IMG/VR virus record: IMGVR_UViG_3300030333_004864
Span: 1-22,747 of that record
Length of the DNA stretch: 22,747 nt
DNA from: a virus
Reading direction: 5' to 3' (one strand)
A program made the translations under genes and the position numbers. Below, piece by piece: positions 1 to 7,334 of this stretch. The notes below the pieces were generated by a model. It was not told the DNA's origin, ran no database searches, and worked only from the letters and a program-made list of their open reading frames with translations. Each line of letters opens with the position of its first letter. Position 1 is the first letter of the stretch.

Positions 1-1
1 T

Positions 2-736
2 GAAGTTGCTCTAATTGAGTCTTCTAACTCCTTGATTACATTTGAATACACTGGATCTGTTAAGGGTAGAAATGCTGATGCTATCTCAGAGATTACCTCT
101 GGTCAAATCACTAACGCAGTACTAACCAATCCTGGTGATGGTTACACTGATCGTCCTAACGTGGATGTTATTTCATCCTCTGGATTTGATGCTAAGTTAA
201 AAGCATTGATGGGTATTACACGTATTGACGTTAAGACATCTGGTGTTGGTTATGCTGCTCCTGTTGTCGCAATCGATAACGTAGTCCCAGATGACTTTAC
301 ACCTCCTGAAGGTGGTCCAATTAACGGTGGATTTGACGTACTCGCTGGCGAAGGTCCTGGTGGTGAAGAAGGTGGTGGAGGTGGAATTACTCCTGGCACA
401 ATTGCAATCACTACAGACCCAGTTAACGTAACTGTTAACCAAGGTCAGACTGCTGCATTCACAGTTGTCTCTACTGTAACTAATGATCAGACAATGAATT
501 ATCAGTGGCAGAAGAAGGAGTATGGTACACAGACTTGGAGCAACATCATTGGTGCTAACCAAGCAACATACAATACAAATGCAGCACAACAAGCAGACGA
601 TGGTGACGAATACAGAGTCGCAATCACTGCTGCTGGTGCAACTCCAGTTTACTCACTATCCGCTATCCTTAGCGTCCAGACAGGTGCTACTGTAATCACA
701 GGATTTACACCTAATCTGATCTTTGACGACATCTAA
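2..736 (+). CDS. Partial virion structural protein with GxGY repeats and C-terminal Ig-like domain
   Basis: The reading frame is open from the first bases, so this is the 3' end of a longer gene whose start lies upstream. A TTG at 32 is in frame but nothing marks it as a start. The visible 244 residues begin with two beta repeats of the type 'NPGDGY...P.V.V' (about 116-181) and 'TSGVGYAAPVVAI' (about 221-280). A Gly/Glu-rich linker follows at 353-385, then an Ig-like domain at about 398-676 with the typical 'VNQGQTAAFTV' strand and a 'YQW' core Trp. A short tail ends in 'LIFDDI'. Ig-like domains at the ends of phage structural proteins are common and are thought to help surface attachment. 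The same architecture occurs in the next gene. The exact product is not recognised. A virion location is inferred from the domain types and from gp8 downstream. Confidence 0.8.
   Translation, partial: EVALIESSNSLITFEYTGSVKGRNADAISEITSGQITNAVLTNPGDGYTDRPNVDVISSSGFDAKLKALMGITRIDVKTSGVGYAAPVVAIDNVVPDDFTPPEGGPINGGFDVLAGEGPGGEEGGGGGITPGTIAITTDPVNVTVNQGQTAAFTVVSTVTNDQTMNYQWQKKEYGTQTWSNIIGANQATYNTNAAQQADDGDEYRVAITAAGATPVYSLSAILSVQTGATVITGFTPNLIFDDI
398..676 (+). other. Ig-like domain, C-terminal in gene 1
   Basis: About 93 residues. The B strand reads 'GQTAAFTV', the core Trp lies in 'NYQWQKK', and a late 'DDGDEYRVAI' resembles the 'DxGxYxC' corner of Ig folds without the Cys, as is usual for bacterial and phage Ig-like (Big/I-set) domains. 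It aligns by eye with the domain at 1948-2250. Confidence 0.7.
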
Positions 737-739
737 ATA
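732..739 (+). promoter_or_regulatory. T4-type late promoter motif (TCTAAATA)
   Basis: TCTAAATA matches the T4 late consensus TATAAATA at 7 of 8 positions and lies 11 bases before the ATG at 751. The TAA stop of the preceding gene (734-736) lies inside the motif. Similar octamers precede three other genes here. With initiation several bases downstream of the motif, the leader would be very short. Confidence 0.5.
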
Positions 740-750
740 AAAGTAAAACA

Positions 751-2343
751 ATGGCAGCAACCGCTTCCTATAATAACGCAACTAAGATTATCACAGTAGC
801 ATCGGATGCCCTCCCTGCTCCTGTGATTCCTGGTGCGTTTCCTAATGAAAATAACCCTAATACAATACAAGAGAAGGATTGGGATCATGATTTCTTATAC
901 CGTGGAGGCACATTTGGAATTACTCGCACATTTGATAATAATGGATATACGCATGACGGATTTGTTAGAACAGCAACAATCTCAGCAAACGACTTAACTC
1001 TTTTTACTGGTCCAACCCCTCATATTAGGGAAAATGATGAGATAATGGTCGTCTTTAGTGACGGATTAAAGCAAAAATTCATCTTTAGAAGCACAACATT
1101 TACTTCAATTGATGGTGAATGTTGGTTATCTACTGATACTACACTAGATTTCATCGTAGCAGACCAAGCAACTACTCCTGTTAGCGGTACAATGGAGTAT
1201 TATGACCAAAGAAATGGAAGAGGTGACACTCCTTTAGGTCAAATTGGCATTGCTGGTAATGGAGTTGCTATTTTTAACCCTTCTGCTGGTGCTGGACTCA
1301 ATCCTCCATCAGGTTTTAGTTGGGTTGCTGCTGGAGATCTCACTTTTGTTAACTCTGGAGAGGATAATTGTGGTGGTCACCCAGAACAATCAGGTCAATA
1401 TCACTATCATGACCCACATTTCCTAGATTGTTGGAAAGCAGGGTCATCTATGGCATCATATAACGATTATTATGGTGGTACTCAGTATAATGGAGACAAT
1501 ATTCGTCACCCAGACGGTCATTCTAAGATAATCGGCATAGCATTTGATGGATTTCCCATCTACGGACCTTATGGATATGACGTACCATTCGATAATTTGA
1601 GTGGTACTAGGACAATGAGGACAGGTTATGCTGTAAAAGACACAGAAGCACCTGGAAGACCTGATTATGGTAACACTAGTGATAATCCTCCAGCTGGTAC
1701 TCTTATGGAGGACTATGAATATGTCGAAGGAACTGGTGATTTAGACCTTCATAACGGTAGATTTGCTATTACACCTGAATATCAGGATGGTACATATGCA
1801 TATTTCCTAACAGTAGACGAAACTAATACTGATATCACTAAGTTTCCATTCATTGTTGGACTAAAAACTAGAGAAATTATTGATACAACGTTCACTGTTG
1901 AGGCTCCTCCTTCTGGTGGCGGTGGTGCTGGTGGCGGTGGAGTGGTACCAACCCTAACATTTACCCAACAACCACAGAATGCAACAGTTAATGCTGGTCA
2001 AACTGCTACATTCACAATTCAGAAAGAAGTCTTACCAGAAGACGGACCTGTGGCATATCAATGGTATAGATCCACTGACGGTGGATTCGCATTTGCTGCT
2101 ATAACTGGTGCAACAACTGACACATACTCAGTTACTGCACTCTCATATATGACTGGTTACAAATTCCGTTGTAGGATCGCTGGACCTGTAGGTGCACCTG
2201 TAGCAGCAAGTAACTCACCACTAGATTCTAATGCAGTAACATTGACTGTTGCGGGTGCTGGAGATGGTGGAAGCACTGATAATAGATTCGATAGTACCTC
2301 AGCTACTATGGACTCCACACTACAAACATTTGATGGCACCTAA
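751..2343 (+). CDS. YHYH-domain virion protein with C-terminal Ig-like domain
   Basis: 530 residues. The centre is a YHYH domain: C207 and H210 in 'NCGGHP', then Y217-H-Y-H220 in 'QYHYHDPH', H253 and H257 in 'RHPDGH', and 'DGFPIYGPYG' from residue 266. These His/Cys residues cluster as in a metal site, but no function is established for the family that I know of. A Gly-rich linker (389-397) leads to an Ig-like domain at 400-500 ('VNAGQTATFTI', 'YQWYRS'). The N-terminal ~200 residues are probably the virion-binding part. The ATG at 751 was chosen because it follows a late promoter motif and the preceding stop by 14 bases. The gene lies in a late structural cluster, between two other proteins ending in beta domains. 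It may be a baseplate-associated or fibre-like decoration protein; a catalytic role cannot be excluded. Confidence 0.85.
   Translation: MAATASYNNATKIITVASDALPAPVIPGAFPNENNPNTIQEKDWDHDFLYRGGTFGITRTFDNNGYTHDGFVRTATISANDLTLFTGPTPHIRENDEIMVVFSDGLKQKFIFRSTTFTSIDGECWLSTDTTLDFIVADQATTPVSGTMEYYDQRNGRGDTPLGQIGIAGNGVAIFNPSAGAGLNPPSGFSWVAAGDLTFVNSGEDNCGGHPEQSGQYHYHDPHFLDCWKAGSSMASYNDYYGGTQYNGDNIRHPDGHSKIIGIAFDGFPIYGPYGYDVPFDNLSGTRTMRTGYAVKDTEAPGRPDYGNTSDNPPAGTLMEDYEYVEGTGDLDLHNGRFAITPEYQDGTYAYFLTVDETNTDITKFPFIVGLKTREIIDTTFTVEAPPSGGGGAGGGGVVPTLTFTQQPQNATVNAGQTATFTIQKEVLPEDGPVAYQWYRSTDGGFAFAAITGATTDTYSVTALSYMTGYKFRCRIAGPVGAPVAASNSPLDSNAVTLTVAGAGDGGSTDNRFDSTSATMDSTLQTFDGT
1369..1590 (+). other. YHYH motif core
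   Basis: This segment codes for C207/H210, the Y217-H-Y-H220 signature, H253/H257 and the 'DGFPIYGPYG' block. The order matches the YHYH family (PF14240), recognised from memory of the signature. Confidence 0.8.
1915..1941 (+). repeat. Poly-Gly linker with repeated GGTGGCGGTGG
   Basis: Encodes GGGGAGGGG between the YHYH and Ig-like domains. The 11-mer GGTGGCGGTGG occurs here twice (1915-1925 and 1930-1940), and again at 2991-3001 and 4543-4553 in the next two genes. Confidence 0.7.
1948..2250 (+). other. Ig-like domain, C-terminal in the YHYH protein
   Basis: Residues 400-500. Strand motifs 'NAGQTATFTI' and 'AYQWYRS' and the 'YKFRCRI' strand resemble Ig/I-set folds. Similar in layout to the domain at 398-676, which suggests shared ancestry. 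Confidence 0.7.
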
Positions 2344-2346
2344 ATA
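2339..2346 (+). promoter_or_regulatory. T4-type late promoter motif (CCTAAATA)
   Basis: CCTAAATA sits 20 bases before the ATG at 2367. As at 732-739, the stop codon of the upstream gene (TAA, 2341-2343) is part of the motif. Two mismatches to TATAAATA, both in the two 5' positions. Confidence 0.45.
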
Positions 2347-2366
2347 ACACTGTAAAGACTACTATC

Positions 2367-3851
2367 ATGGCAAAGCAAACCCTAGCAATTGGATCGTCGG
2401 CAAACGATGGGACTGGAGACAGTCTGAGAGATGGTGCTATTAAATTGAATAGCGTCATTGATGAATTGTATACTAATCTCGGTAACGATACCAATTTACA
2501 AATCAACGTTGGCACTCCAGCTCAGGATCAACTACTTAAGTGGAATGGTGCTCAGTTTGCTGAGGGGTCATTTAATAAGTTTACAGAAGATGTAGACGTT
2601 GGTGGTCATAAAATTATATCAGCAAACAATGGTGATATAGTAGTCCAACCAAATGGCAGTGGAGACATTCATCTCTGGGCTGGTGGCACAGGATCTGCTT
2701 TAACTTACATTGATGGTGCTGATGGTAAACTAAAATATAGTAATCACTTCCCTACAACTGGTGATCTCCCTGATGCTGTTACTCATCATGGTATGTTTGC
2801 ATATGTATCTGGTGATGGAGCAGCGAGATATGCTACTAGTAGTGGTTGGAAGAAGATTATAGGTGAGGATCACAGTCTTGGTGATCTTGGCGACGTAGAT
2901 ATGACAGTAGGTGGAGGTCCTAGCGATGGTCAAGTTATTAAGTGGAATGCTGGCAACAGTGCATGGGAGCCTGCAAACGACGATTCATCAGGTGGCGGTG
3001 GTGGTGGAACCACTCAAAATCTATTTGAAGGAATCACTGCTGACACTGGCAGTACTACTGCTAGTGCTCCTACTGATGTCCTTACAGTTGCGGGAGGCAC
3101 TAATATCTCGACTGCAATCACAGGAGACACCCTCACAATAAACATGACAGGGGCATTAGGTGATGCAAACCAAAATGCCTATGGTGTAATTGGAAGTGAT
3201 TCGGGAAATAAGACAGCAAGTAGCACTACTGCTACTATTAATTTACTTGGTGGCACTGGTATAAGCACTGCTATATCAGGTGATAACCTTACAATCACCA
3301 ATGATGCTCCAAACGTATCACAGAATATATTCCAGACAATTGCTGGTGATAGTGGTACAACTGCTGCTGGAAGTGCAACTACTACATTAACCGTAGCGGG
3401 TGGTAATGGAGTTGCAACTGTTGCAACAGCAGACACGTTGACTATAAACGCAGATCTTTATACCTCTTCTACTCCATCCAATAATGATAATATCGTATAC
3501 AATGGTACTTCATGGGATCCTGTAGAGAGTCCTACAGTTGGTTTTACAGTTACTGCACCTACCATGTCTGACTATCAATTCTCAGGTGGTGGTATGGATT
3601 CATCCGCAAATAATCCAACAATCTATGTTTATAGAGGATTTACATACAGATTTGACAACTCAGGTCCAGGTGTAGCACACCCATTTGAATTAAGACAGTC
3701 AGCAGGTGGTGCTGCTCTATCTGTTGGTGTTACTGGATCTACTACAGGAGTCCAATATTATACTGTGCCTCAAAATGTTTCTGCTGGCACAACCTATGTT
3801 TATCAATGCACACTCCATCCTGCAATGGTTGGTAATATAGTAATCGTCTAA
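2367..3851 (+). CDS. Fibre-like structural protein with C-terminal cupredoxin-like domain
   Basis: 494 residues. The N-terminus carries 'ANDGTGDSLRDGAIKLN' (12-28), an adaptor sequence frequent at the start of phage tail and fibre proteins. Three 'KWNG...W'-type motifs lie near residues 59, 193 and 383. A poly-Gly linker (209-214) leads into three ~50-residue beta repeats (3012-3458), each starting with a (T/N/S)QN triplet and ending 'LTI'. The last ~100 residues resemble a cupredoxin: H438 in 'AHPFEL', then C481, H484 and M487 in 'YQCTLHPAM'. This is the His-Cys-His-Met set of type 1 copper sites, although Cys to Met is shorter than in plastocyanin. The ATG at 2367 is the first after the late motif; no strong Shine-Dalgarno is visible. 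Its role is probably a baseplate-attached fibre or decoration. Copper binding is inferred only. Confidence 0.8.
   Translation: MAKQTLAIGSSANDGTGDSLRDGAIKLNSVIDELYTNLGNDTNLQINVGTPAQDQLLKWNGAQFAEGSFNKFTEDVDVGGHKIISANNGDIVVQPNGSGDIHLWAGGTGSALTYIDGADGKLKYSNHFPTTGDLPDAVTHHGMFAYVSGDGAARYATSSGWKKIIGEDHSLGDLGDVDMTVGGGPSDGQVIKWNAGNSAWEPANDDSSGGGGGGTTQNLFEGITADTGSTTASAPTDVLTVAGGTNISTAITGDTLTINMTGALGDANQNAYGVIGSDSGNKTASSTTATINLLGGTGISTAISGDNLTITNDAPNVSQNIFQTIAGDSGTTAAGSATTTLTVAGGNGVATVATADTLTINADLYTSSTPSNNDNIVYNGTSWDPVESPTVGFTVTAPTMSDYQFSGGGMDSSANNPTIYVYRGFTYRFDNSGPGVAHPFELRQSAGGAALSVGVTGSTTGVQYYTVPQNVSAGTTYVYQCTLHPAMVGNIVIV
3012..3458 (+). repeat. Three tandem ~50-residue beta repeats in gene 3
   Basis: Units at 3012-3167, 3168-3317 and 3318-3458. 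Shared pattern: (T/N/S)QN, an aromatic residue, D(T/S)G, a Thr/Ala-rich stretch, (A/L)GG(T/N)(N/G), then (G/A)D(T/N)LTI. Repeats of this type are typical of elongated phage fibre shafts. The copies differ at many codons, so they are old. Confidence 0.7.
3543..3848 (+). other. Cupredoxin-like domain with H438-C481-H484-M487
   Basis: C-terminal ~102 residues of gene 3. The order is a Tyr/Phe-rich strand, 'AHPFEL' with the first His, a Gly/Thr-rich segment, a 'YYTVP' strand, then 'YQCTLHPAMVG'. Relative to plastocyanin the Cys-x2-His spacing is kept, while His to Met is x2 instead of x4. Confidence 0.6.
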
Positions 3852-3852
3852 T

Positions 3853-5760
3853 ATGGCAAGAACAGTCCCTGGATCTGGAGCACAAATCTTCCCTGTATTT
3901 AATAGTATATCAGGGGTGAGGGATGTCTATGTGATTAATCCTGGGAGTGGATATGATCCTAATGATCCACCTAGACTTCGTATTGAAAATTGTGGCACAC
4001 CTATTCGTGATGCTGTATTGAGACCTGTCATAGAAGGTGAAGCAGGGGAGATTACTGCTGTTGAGGTGTTAGATCCTGGTGAAGGATATAACCCATTGAA
4101 ATTGGTAATTGAAGATGATGGTTCAGATAACCATGCAGATGGTATAGTCTACCTTAAGGAAGATGGTAGTATAGATTTCATTCAGATGACCACACCTGGT
4201 GATGGTTATTTTAATGCTACTGCTCGTATTGAAGGTGGTGGTGGATCAGGGTCTGAATTAGTACCAGTAACAGGATTGATAACTGGTCTTTCTATTGAAG
4301 AGCAAGGTAGAAACTACACTGAAGAGGACGTTAACCTTATCATTTCAGGTGGTGGAGGACAGGGTGCAACTGGTGTTGCTGCTGTTAATCCATTCGGTCA
4401 GGTTACATCTATTACTCTAACAAATCAGGGTGAATTCTTTGAAGATCCTCCTCTTATACAGATAATAAAAGGCGGTGGATCTGGTGCAACGGCCGAAGCG
4501 TTTATCAACCTCGGAAAGATTACAAACATTGACCTCTTGGCAGGTGGCGGTGGATATAGCACACCTCCAGAGATTATCTTTACTAGGGATACTAACCTTA
4601 TTAGAGAAGCAAGAGTTAGACAGTCGTTAAATGCAGTTACATATAACCTTACAGGTATAACATCTGATCTAACATCAAGTCAAACAGAAATACCAGTTGA
4701 AACTACTGCTCCTTTCCCAGGTTCAGGTAAAATCCTACTTGGTAGAGAGTTAGTTAGATATACAGGTAAACTTGAAGCTGGTGTAGACGGTGCAACATAC
4801 GATGCTTTCACTGGATGTGATAGAGGTATTAACTTCCGTTTTGACCAGAAGGTTATATTAGATAACTTACAGGATGATCCTAATACTGGGTTATCTGCTT
4901 ATAGTTTTAGTGTTACTGACAAAGTAAGAAGGGTTGAAGAGTCATCTAACAACCGAGTTGCTATTGTATATGACTGGGATGTTGCTCAAAGAGCACTCTA
5001 CTTAACCTTTGAGGTTGATGAATTAGCATTCATTGATGCTGGTAGATCTAATGAGAAAGCAAAGAATATAGCATTCGTTGCAGGTACTTCTGGATCATCT
5101 GGCACAGGTATTGAGCCTCACGTTTTAGTTGAAAAGGAAGGAAGTGACATTGTTACTTTCACTGTACCACTAGGACTCATCCTAAATAGAGCATTTGAAG
5201 ATGATGATGAAGAGTATACTGATAGTGAAGGTGTACAAAGATTTGGTGATGGTATCATTGACCTTGTTAACACTGGTACAGACTTTGAAAACCAGATTAA
5301 TCTAGATGGTGGTATTGCATCGTCTAAATATGGTATAGAGGAGACTCTTGGTGGACAAAACACCACCCTATTACAGATAGGGGATCAGATATATGACGGT
5401 AGTCAGAATGCATTAGTTGCAACAGTACAGTCTGCTGGTCAATTAGGAGATGGTGATACTCATACATCTACTGCTGATATAATTATAGAATATACTACAC
5501 AGAACCTACATACCGTTGAGAGCAGTCCTTCGGGTGCAGAGCAATTAGAAGGTGTTACAACTGGTGTTAAGTGCACTTCTGTTAGTAGGATATCTGGACC
5601 TAAGACAGGTCAATACACTATTAGTGTTAAGAGTTTAATACCTAATGGTGACACTTACAAGTTTAATGTAGGTGAAGTGCTTAGAGGTAATACTTCTGGA
5701 GCATTAGCCAACATCAAAGCTGTTGAATATAATACATTCTCCCGAAACGAGGGTGAATAA
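3853..5760 (+). CDS. Virion structural protein with six GxGY beta repeats
   Basis: 635 residues. The ATG is one base after the previous stop, so translation is probably coupled. Residues ~25-245 contain six repeats about 40 residues apart, each with a 'NPGSGY..(D)PP.L.I'-like core (3925-4590); cores four and five are degenerate ('EQGRNY', 'NQGEFF'). Residues 275-330 form a module with 'FPGSGKILLGRELVRYTG' and 'GCDRGI', which also occurs in the DUF4815-like protein at 13461-13715. Residues ~345-540 are not recognised. The C-terminus has a 'VGEVLRGNTSGALA' motif shared with the DUF4815-like protein. There are no signal or membrane segments. Lying directly before gene 8, it is probably a baseplate or baseplate-fibre component; a T4 counterpart is not evident. 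Confidence 0.8.
   Translation: MARTVPGSGAQIFPVFNSISGVRDVYVINPGSGYDPNDPPRLRIENCGTPIRDAVLRPVIEGEAGEITAVEVLDPGEGYNPLKLVIEDDGSDNHADGIVYLKEDGSIDFIQMTTPGDGYFNATARIEGGGGSGSELVPVTGLITGLSIEEQGRNYTEEDVNLIISGGGGQGATGVAAVNPFGQVTSITLTNQGEFFEDPPLIQIIKGGGSGATAEAFINLGKITNIDLLAGGGGYSTPPEIIFTRDTNLIREARVRQSLNAVTYNLTGITSDLTSSQTEIPVETTAPFPGSGKILLGRELVRYTGKLEAGVDGATYDAFTGCDRGINFRFDQKVILDNLQDDPNTGLSAYSFSVTDKVRRVEESSNNRVAIVYDWDVAQRALYLTFEVDELAFIDAGRSNEKAKNIAFVAGTSGSSGTGIEPHVLVEKEGSDIVTFTVPLGLILNRAFEDDDEEYTDSEGVQRFGDGIIDLVNTGTDFENQINLDGGIASSKYGIEETLGGQNTTLLQIGDQIYDGSQNALVATVQSAGQLGDGDTHTSTADIIIEYTTQNLHTVESSPSGAEQLEGVTTGVKCTSVSRISGPKTGQYTISVKSLIPNGDTYKFNVGEVLRGNTSGALANIKAVEYNTFSRNEGE
3925..4590 (+). repeat. Six GxGY beta repeats in gene 4
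   Basis: Cores begin near 3943 (NPGSGY), 4072 (DPGEGY), 4195 (TPGDGY), 4303 (EQGRNY), 4423 (NQGEFF) and 4540 (AGGGGY). Each is preceded by an 'I..V.V' strand and followed by a 'PP.I.I'-type strand. Spacing is 108-129 bases. Confidence 0.7.
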
Positions 5761-5764
5761 CCCA

Positions 5765-5772
5765 CATAAATA
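5765..5772 (+). promoter_or_regulatory. 8: T4-type late promoter motif (CATAAATA)
   Basis: CATAAATA lies between the stop at 5760 and the gp8 start at 5795, with one mismatch to TATAAATA. The gap is only 34 bases and also holds the ribosome binding site. Confidence 0.6.
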
Positions 5773-5774
5773 AA

Positions 5775-5781
5775 AAGAAGG
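5775..5781 (+). promoter_or_regulatory. 8: Ribosome binding site for gp8 (AAGAAGG)
   Basis: A purine run with AAGG, 13 bases before the ATG at 5795. It supports this start although the spacing is long. Confidence 0.4.
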
Positions 5782-5794
5782 CAATTGTATAGTA

Positions 5795-7330
5795 ATGGCA
5801 TTACTTACCGACCAATTTAGAATATTTACTGCCGAAAGGTTCAGGAAGGCACTTGAAGGGCCAAATCCTACTCAGTCTGACCTGGAAGCGGGTACTAGTC
5901 GGGATCGCCTTTATGTGTTTATCGGTAGACCACAACCATGGGATAACGAAAACGCACCTCCAGACCCAGTAGATTCATTCCAAGAATTTTCCGATGACTA
6001 TTCGGATATGATCTCCCTGAAGAGGGTGTTAGCAAATGACACCATTCAGGTTATCCGTCGTACTGACTGGATTCCCCCAGAGCAAACCACTGGTGGTCTG
6101 GGTTATGTTTATGATATGTATCGTCATGATTACTCCTCGACTAAAACGGCATCGTCGGGTGCTACCAAACTTTACGACGCAGATTTCTACGTTGTTAACT
6201 CGTCTTATCAAGTTTACAAGTGCATATACAACGGCACCAGTCCTAGTGATCCTAATGGTAAACCTAGTACTGTTGAGCCTACTGGCACCTCCACTTCAAT
6301 TATCACAACTGCTGATGGTTACCGTTGGAAGTATATGTTTACGATCCCTGTTGGTCAAGTCTTAAAATTCTTCTCCAACGAATACATGCCAGTGTTATTT
6401 GACACTGCTGTTGTGGCGGATGCTATCGGTGGAGAGATTGATACTATTGTTATTGGATCATCTGGTGCGGGTTATAACAACGGTACCTATGAAAACGTCC
6501 CTATTAAAGGAGACGGAGTTGGTGGTAGGGTTTCACTTGTTGTAGATGGTGGTCGTATTGCATCTGCTACTGTTACATCTGGTGGATCTGGATACACCTT
6601 TGGTAAAGTAATCATCGATGAAGTCAATGGTATTGGTGCTGGAACAGGTACTGGTGGTAGCGTTGAGGTTGTCATACCTCCAGTAGGAGGACATGGTAAA
6701 TCCCCTGCAACTGAATTGGGTGGTTTCCGTGTAATGATTAACACTAAGTTCACCTACGATGAAGGATCTGGTGACTTCCCAACTGATAACGACTATCGTC
6801 GTATTGGTTTGGTAATTAATCCTAACAAGTTTGGTACTCAGGAATTAACGTCTGACCTGACATTAAGTGCCACAAAGGCTGCAATATTTGCACCTACGTT
6901 TACTGGAAACTTCCAGACTGACGAGATTATAACCCAGTCTCGTACTGTTGGTGGTCAACAGGTAACGGCAAGAGGACGTGTTATATCATGGAATGCAACT
7001 ACAAAAGTGCTTAAGTATTATCAGAATAGAATTGATGGTATCTTCCCTGAATTCACTGGTAACTTAATCGAGTTTGAAGGTGGTAACCCAATTGTGGGTG
7101 CTATCTCAGGTGCATCTGCTGACCCAGATATTAACTTCCCCATTGTTTCTGGATCCTCCACGAGGGTTATTAACAATGCTGAGTATGACCTAGGTATGGC
7201 ATTTACTAATGGTTATGCAAAAGCAGAAGTTGATCCTAACTCAGGCGATGTCATCTACATAGATAACAGAGGAGCAATTACTCGTGCTGGAGACCAAATT
7301 GAAGACATCAAAATCGTAATCGAGTTCTAA
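5795..7330 (+). CDS. 8: Baseplate wedge subunit gp8 (T4-like), with beta-repeat insertion
   Basis: 511 residues, against 334 in T4 gp8. Gp8 is a dimeric component of each baseplate wedge, built with gp10, gp7, gp6, gp53 and gp25. Blocks matching T4 gp8 from memory, in order: 'FIGRPQPWDNEN' with 'PPDPVDS' (42-61; T4 has GRSEPW and PTDS), 'VIRRTDW' (86-92; T4 VIPRRDW), 'YKC' (141-143; T4 YRC), 'DGYRWKYMFTIP' (174-185; T4 DGYVWEYLFEIP), 'SNEYMPV' (194-200; T4 TNEYIVV), 'RRIGLVINP', and the C-terminus 'IYIDNRGAI...DQIEDIKI' (T4 IYMENRPPI...DQTEEINI). Residues ~211-300 interrupt this match and contain two GxGY repeats plus a Gly-rich loop, which accounts for about half of the extra length. It starts 34 bases after gene 4 and ends 4 bases before the giant gene. 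Identification is firm. Confidence 0.92.
   Translation: MALLTDQFRIFTAERFRKALEGPNPTQSDLEAGTSRDRLYVFIGRPQPWDNENAPPDPVDSFQEFSDDYSDMISLKRVLANDTIQVIRRTDWIPPEQTTGGLGYVYDMYRHDYSSTKTASSGATKLYDADFYVVNSSYQVYKCIYNGTSPSDPNGKPSTVEPTGTSTSIITTADGYRWKYMFTIPVGQVLKFFSNEYMPVLFDTAVVADAIGGEIDTIVIGSSGAGYNNGTYENVPIKGDGVGGRVSLVVDGGRIASATVTSGGSGYTFGKVIIDEVNGIGAGTGTGGSVEVVIPPVGGHGKSPATELGGFRVMINTKFTYDEGSGDFPTDNDYRRIGLVINPNKFGTQELTSDLTLSATKAAIFAPTFTGNFQTDEIITQSRTVGGQQVTARGRVISWNATTKVLKYYQNRIDGIFPEFTGNLIEFEGGNPIVGAISGASADPDINFPIVSGSSTRVINNAEYDLGMAFTNGYAKAEVDPNSGDVIYIDNRGAITRAGDQIEDIKIVIEF
6425..6694 (+). repeat. 8: GxGY repeat insertion inside gp8
   Basis: Residues ~211-300: 'IDTIVIGSSGAGY' and 'IASATVTSGGSGYTFGKVII', followed by a Gly/Thr-rich loop. 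T4 gp8 has nothing similar at this place as I remember it. The repeats resemble those of genes 1 and 4. Confidence 0.65.
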
Positions 7331-7334
7331 AGAC

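Noticed and set aside
197-592. 131-codon reverse frame opposite gene 1.
   Set aside because: Shadow of the Ig-like and Gly-rich coding region; a Cys/Ser/Asn-rich sequence with no recognisable domain.
32-736. A complete gene starting at TTG 32.
   Set aside because: The same frame is open back to the window edge with no stop, and the residues before it fit the protein, so it is a truncated longer gene.
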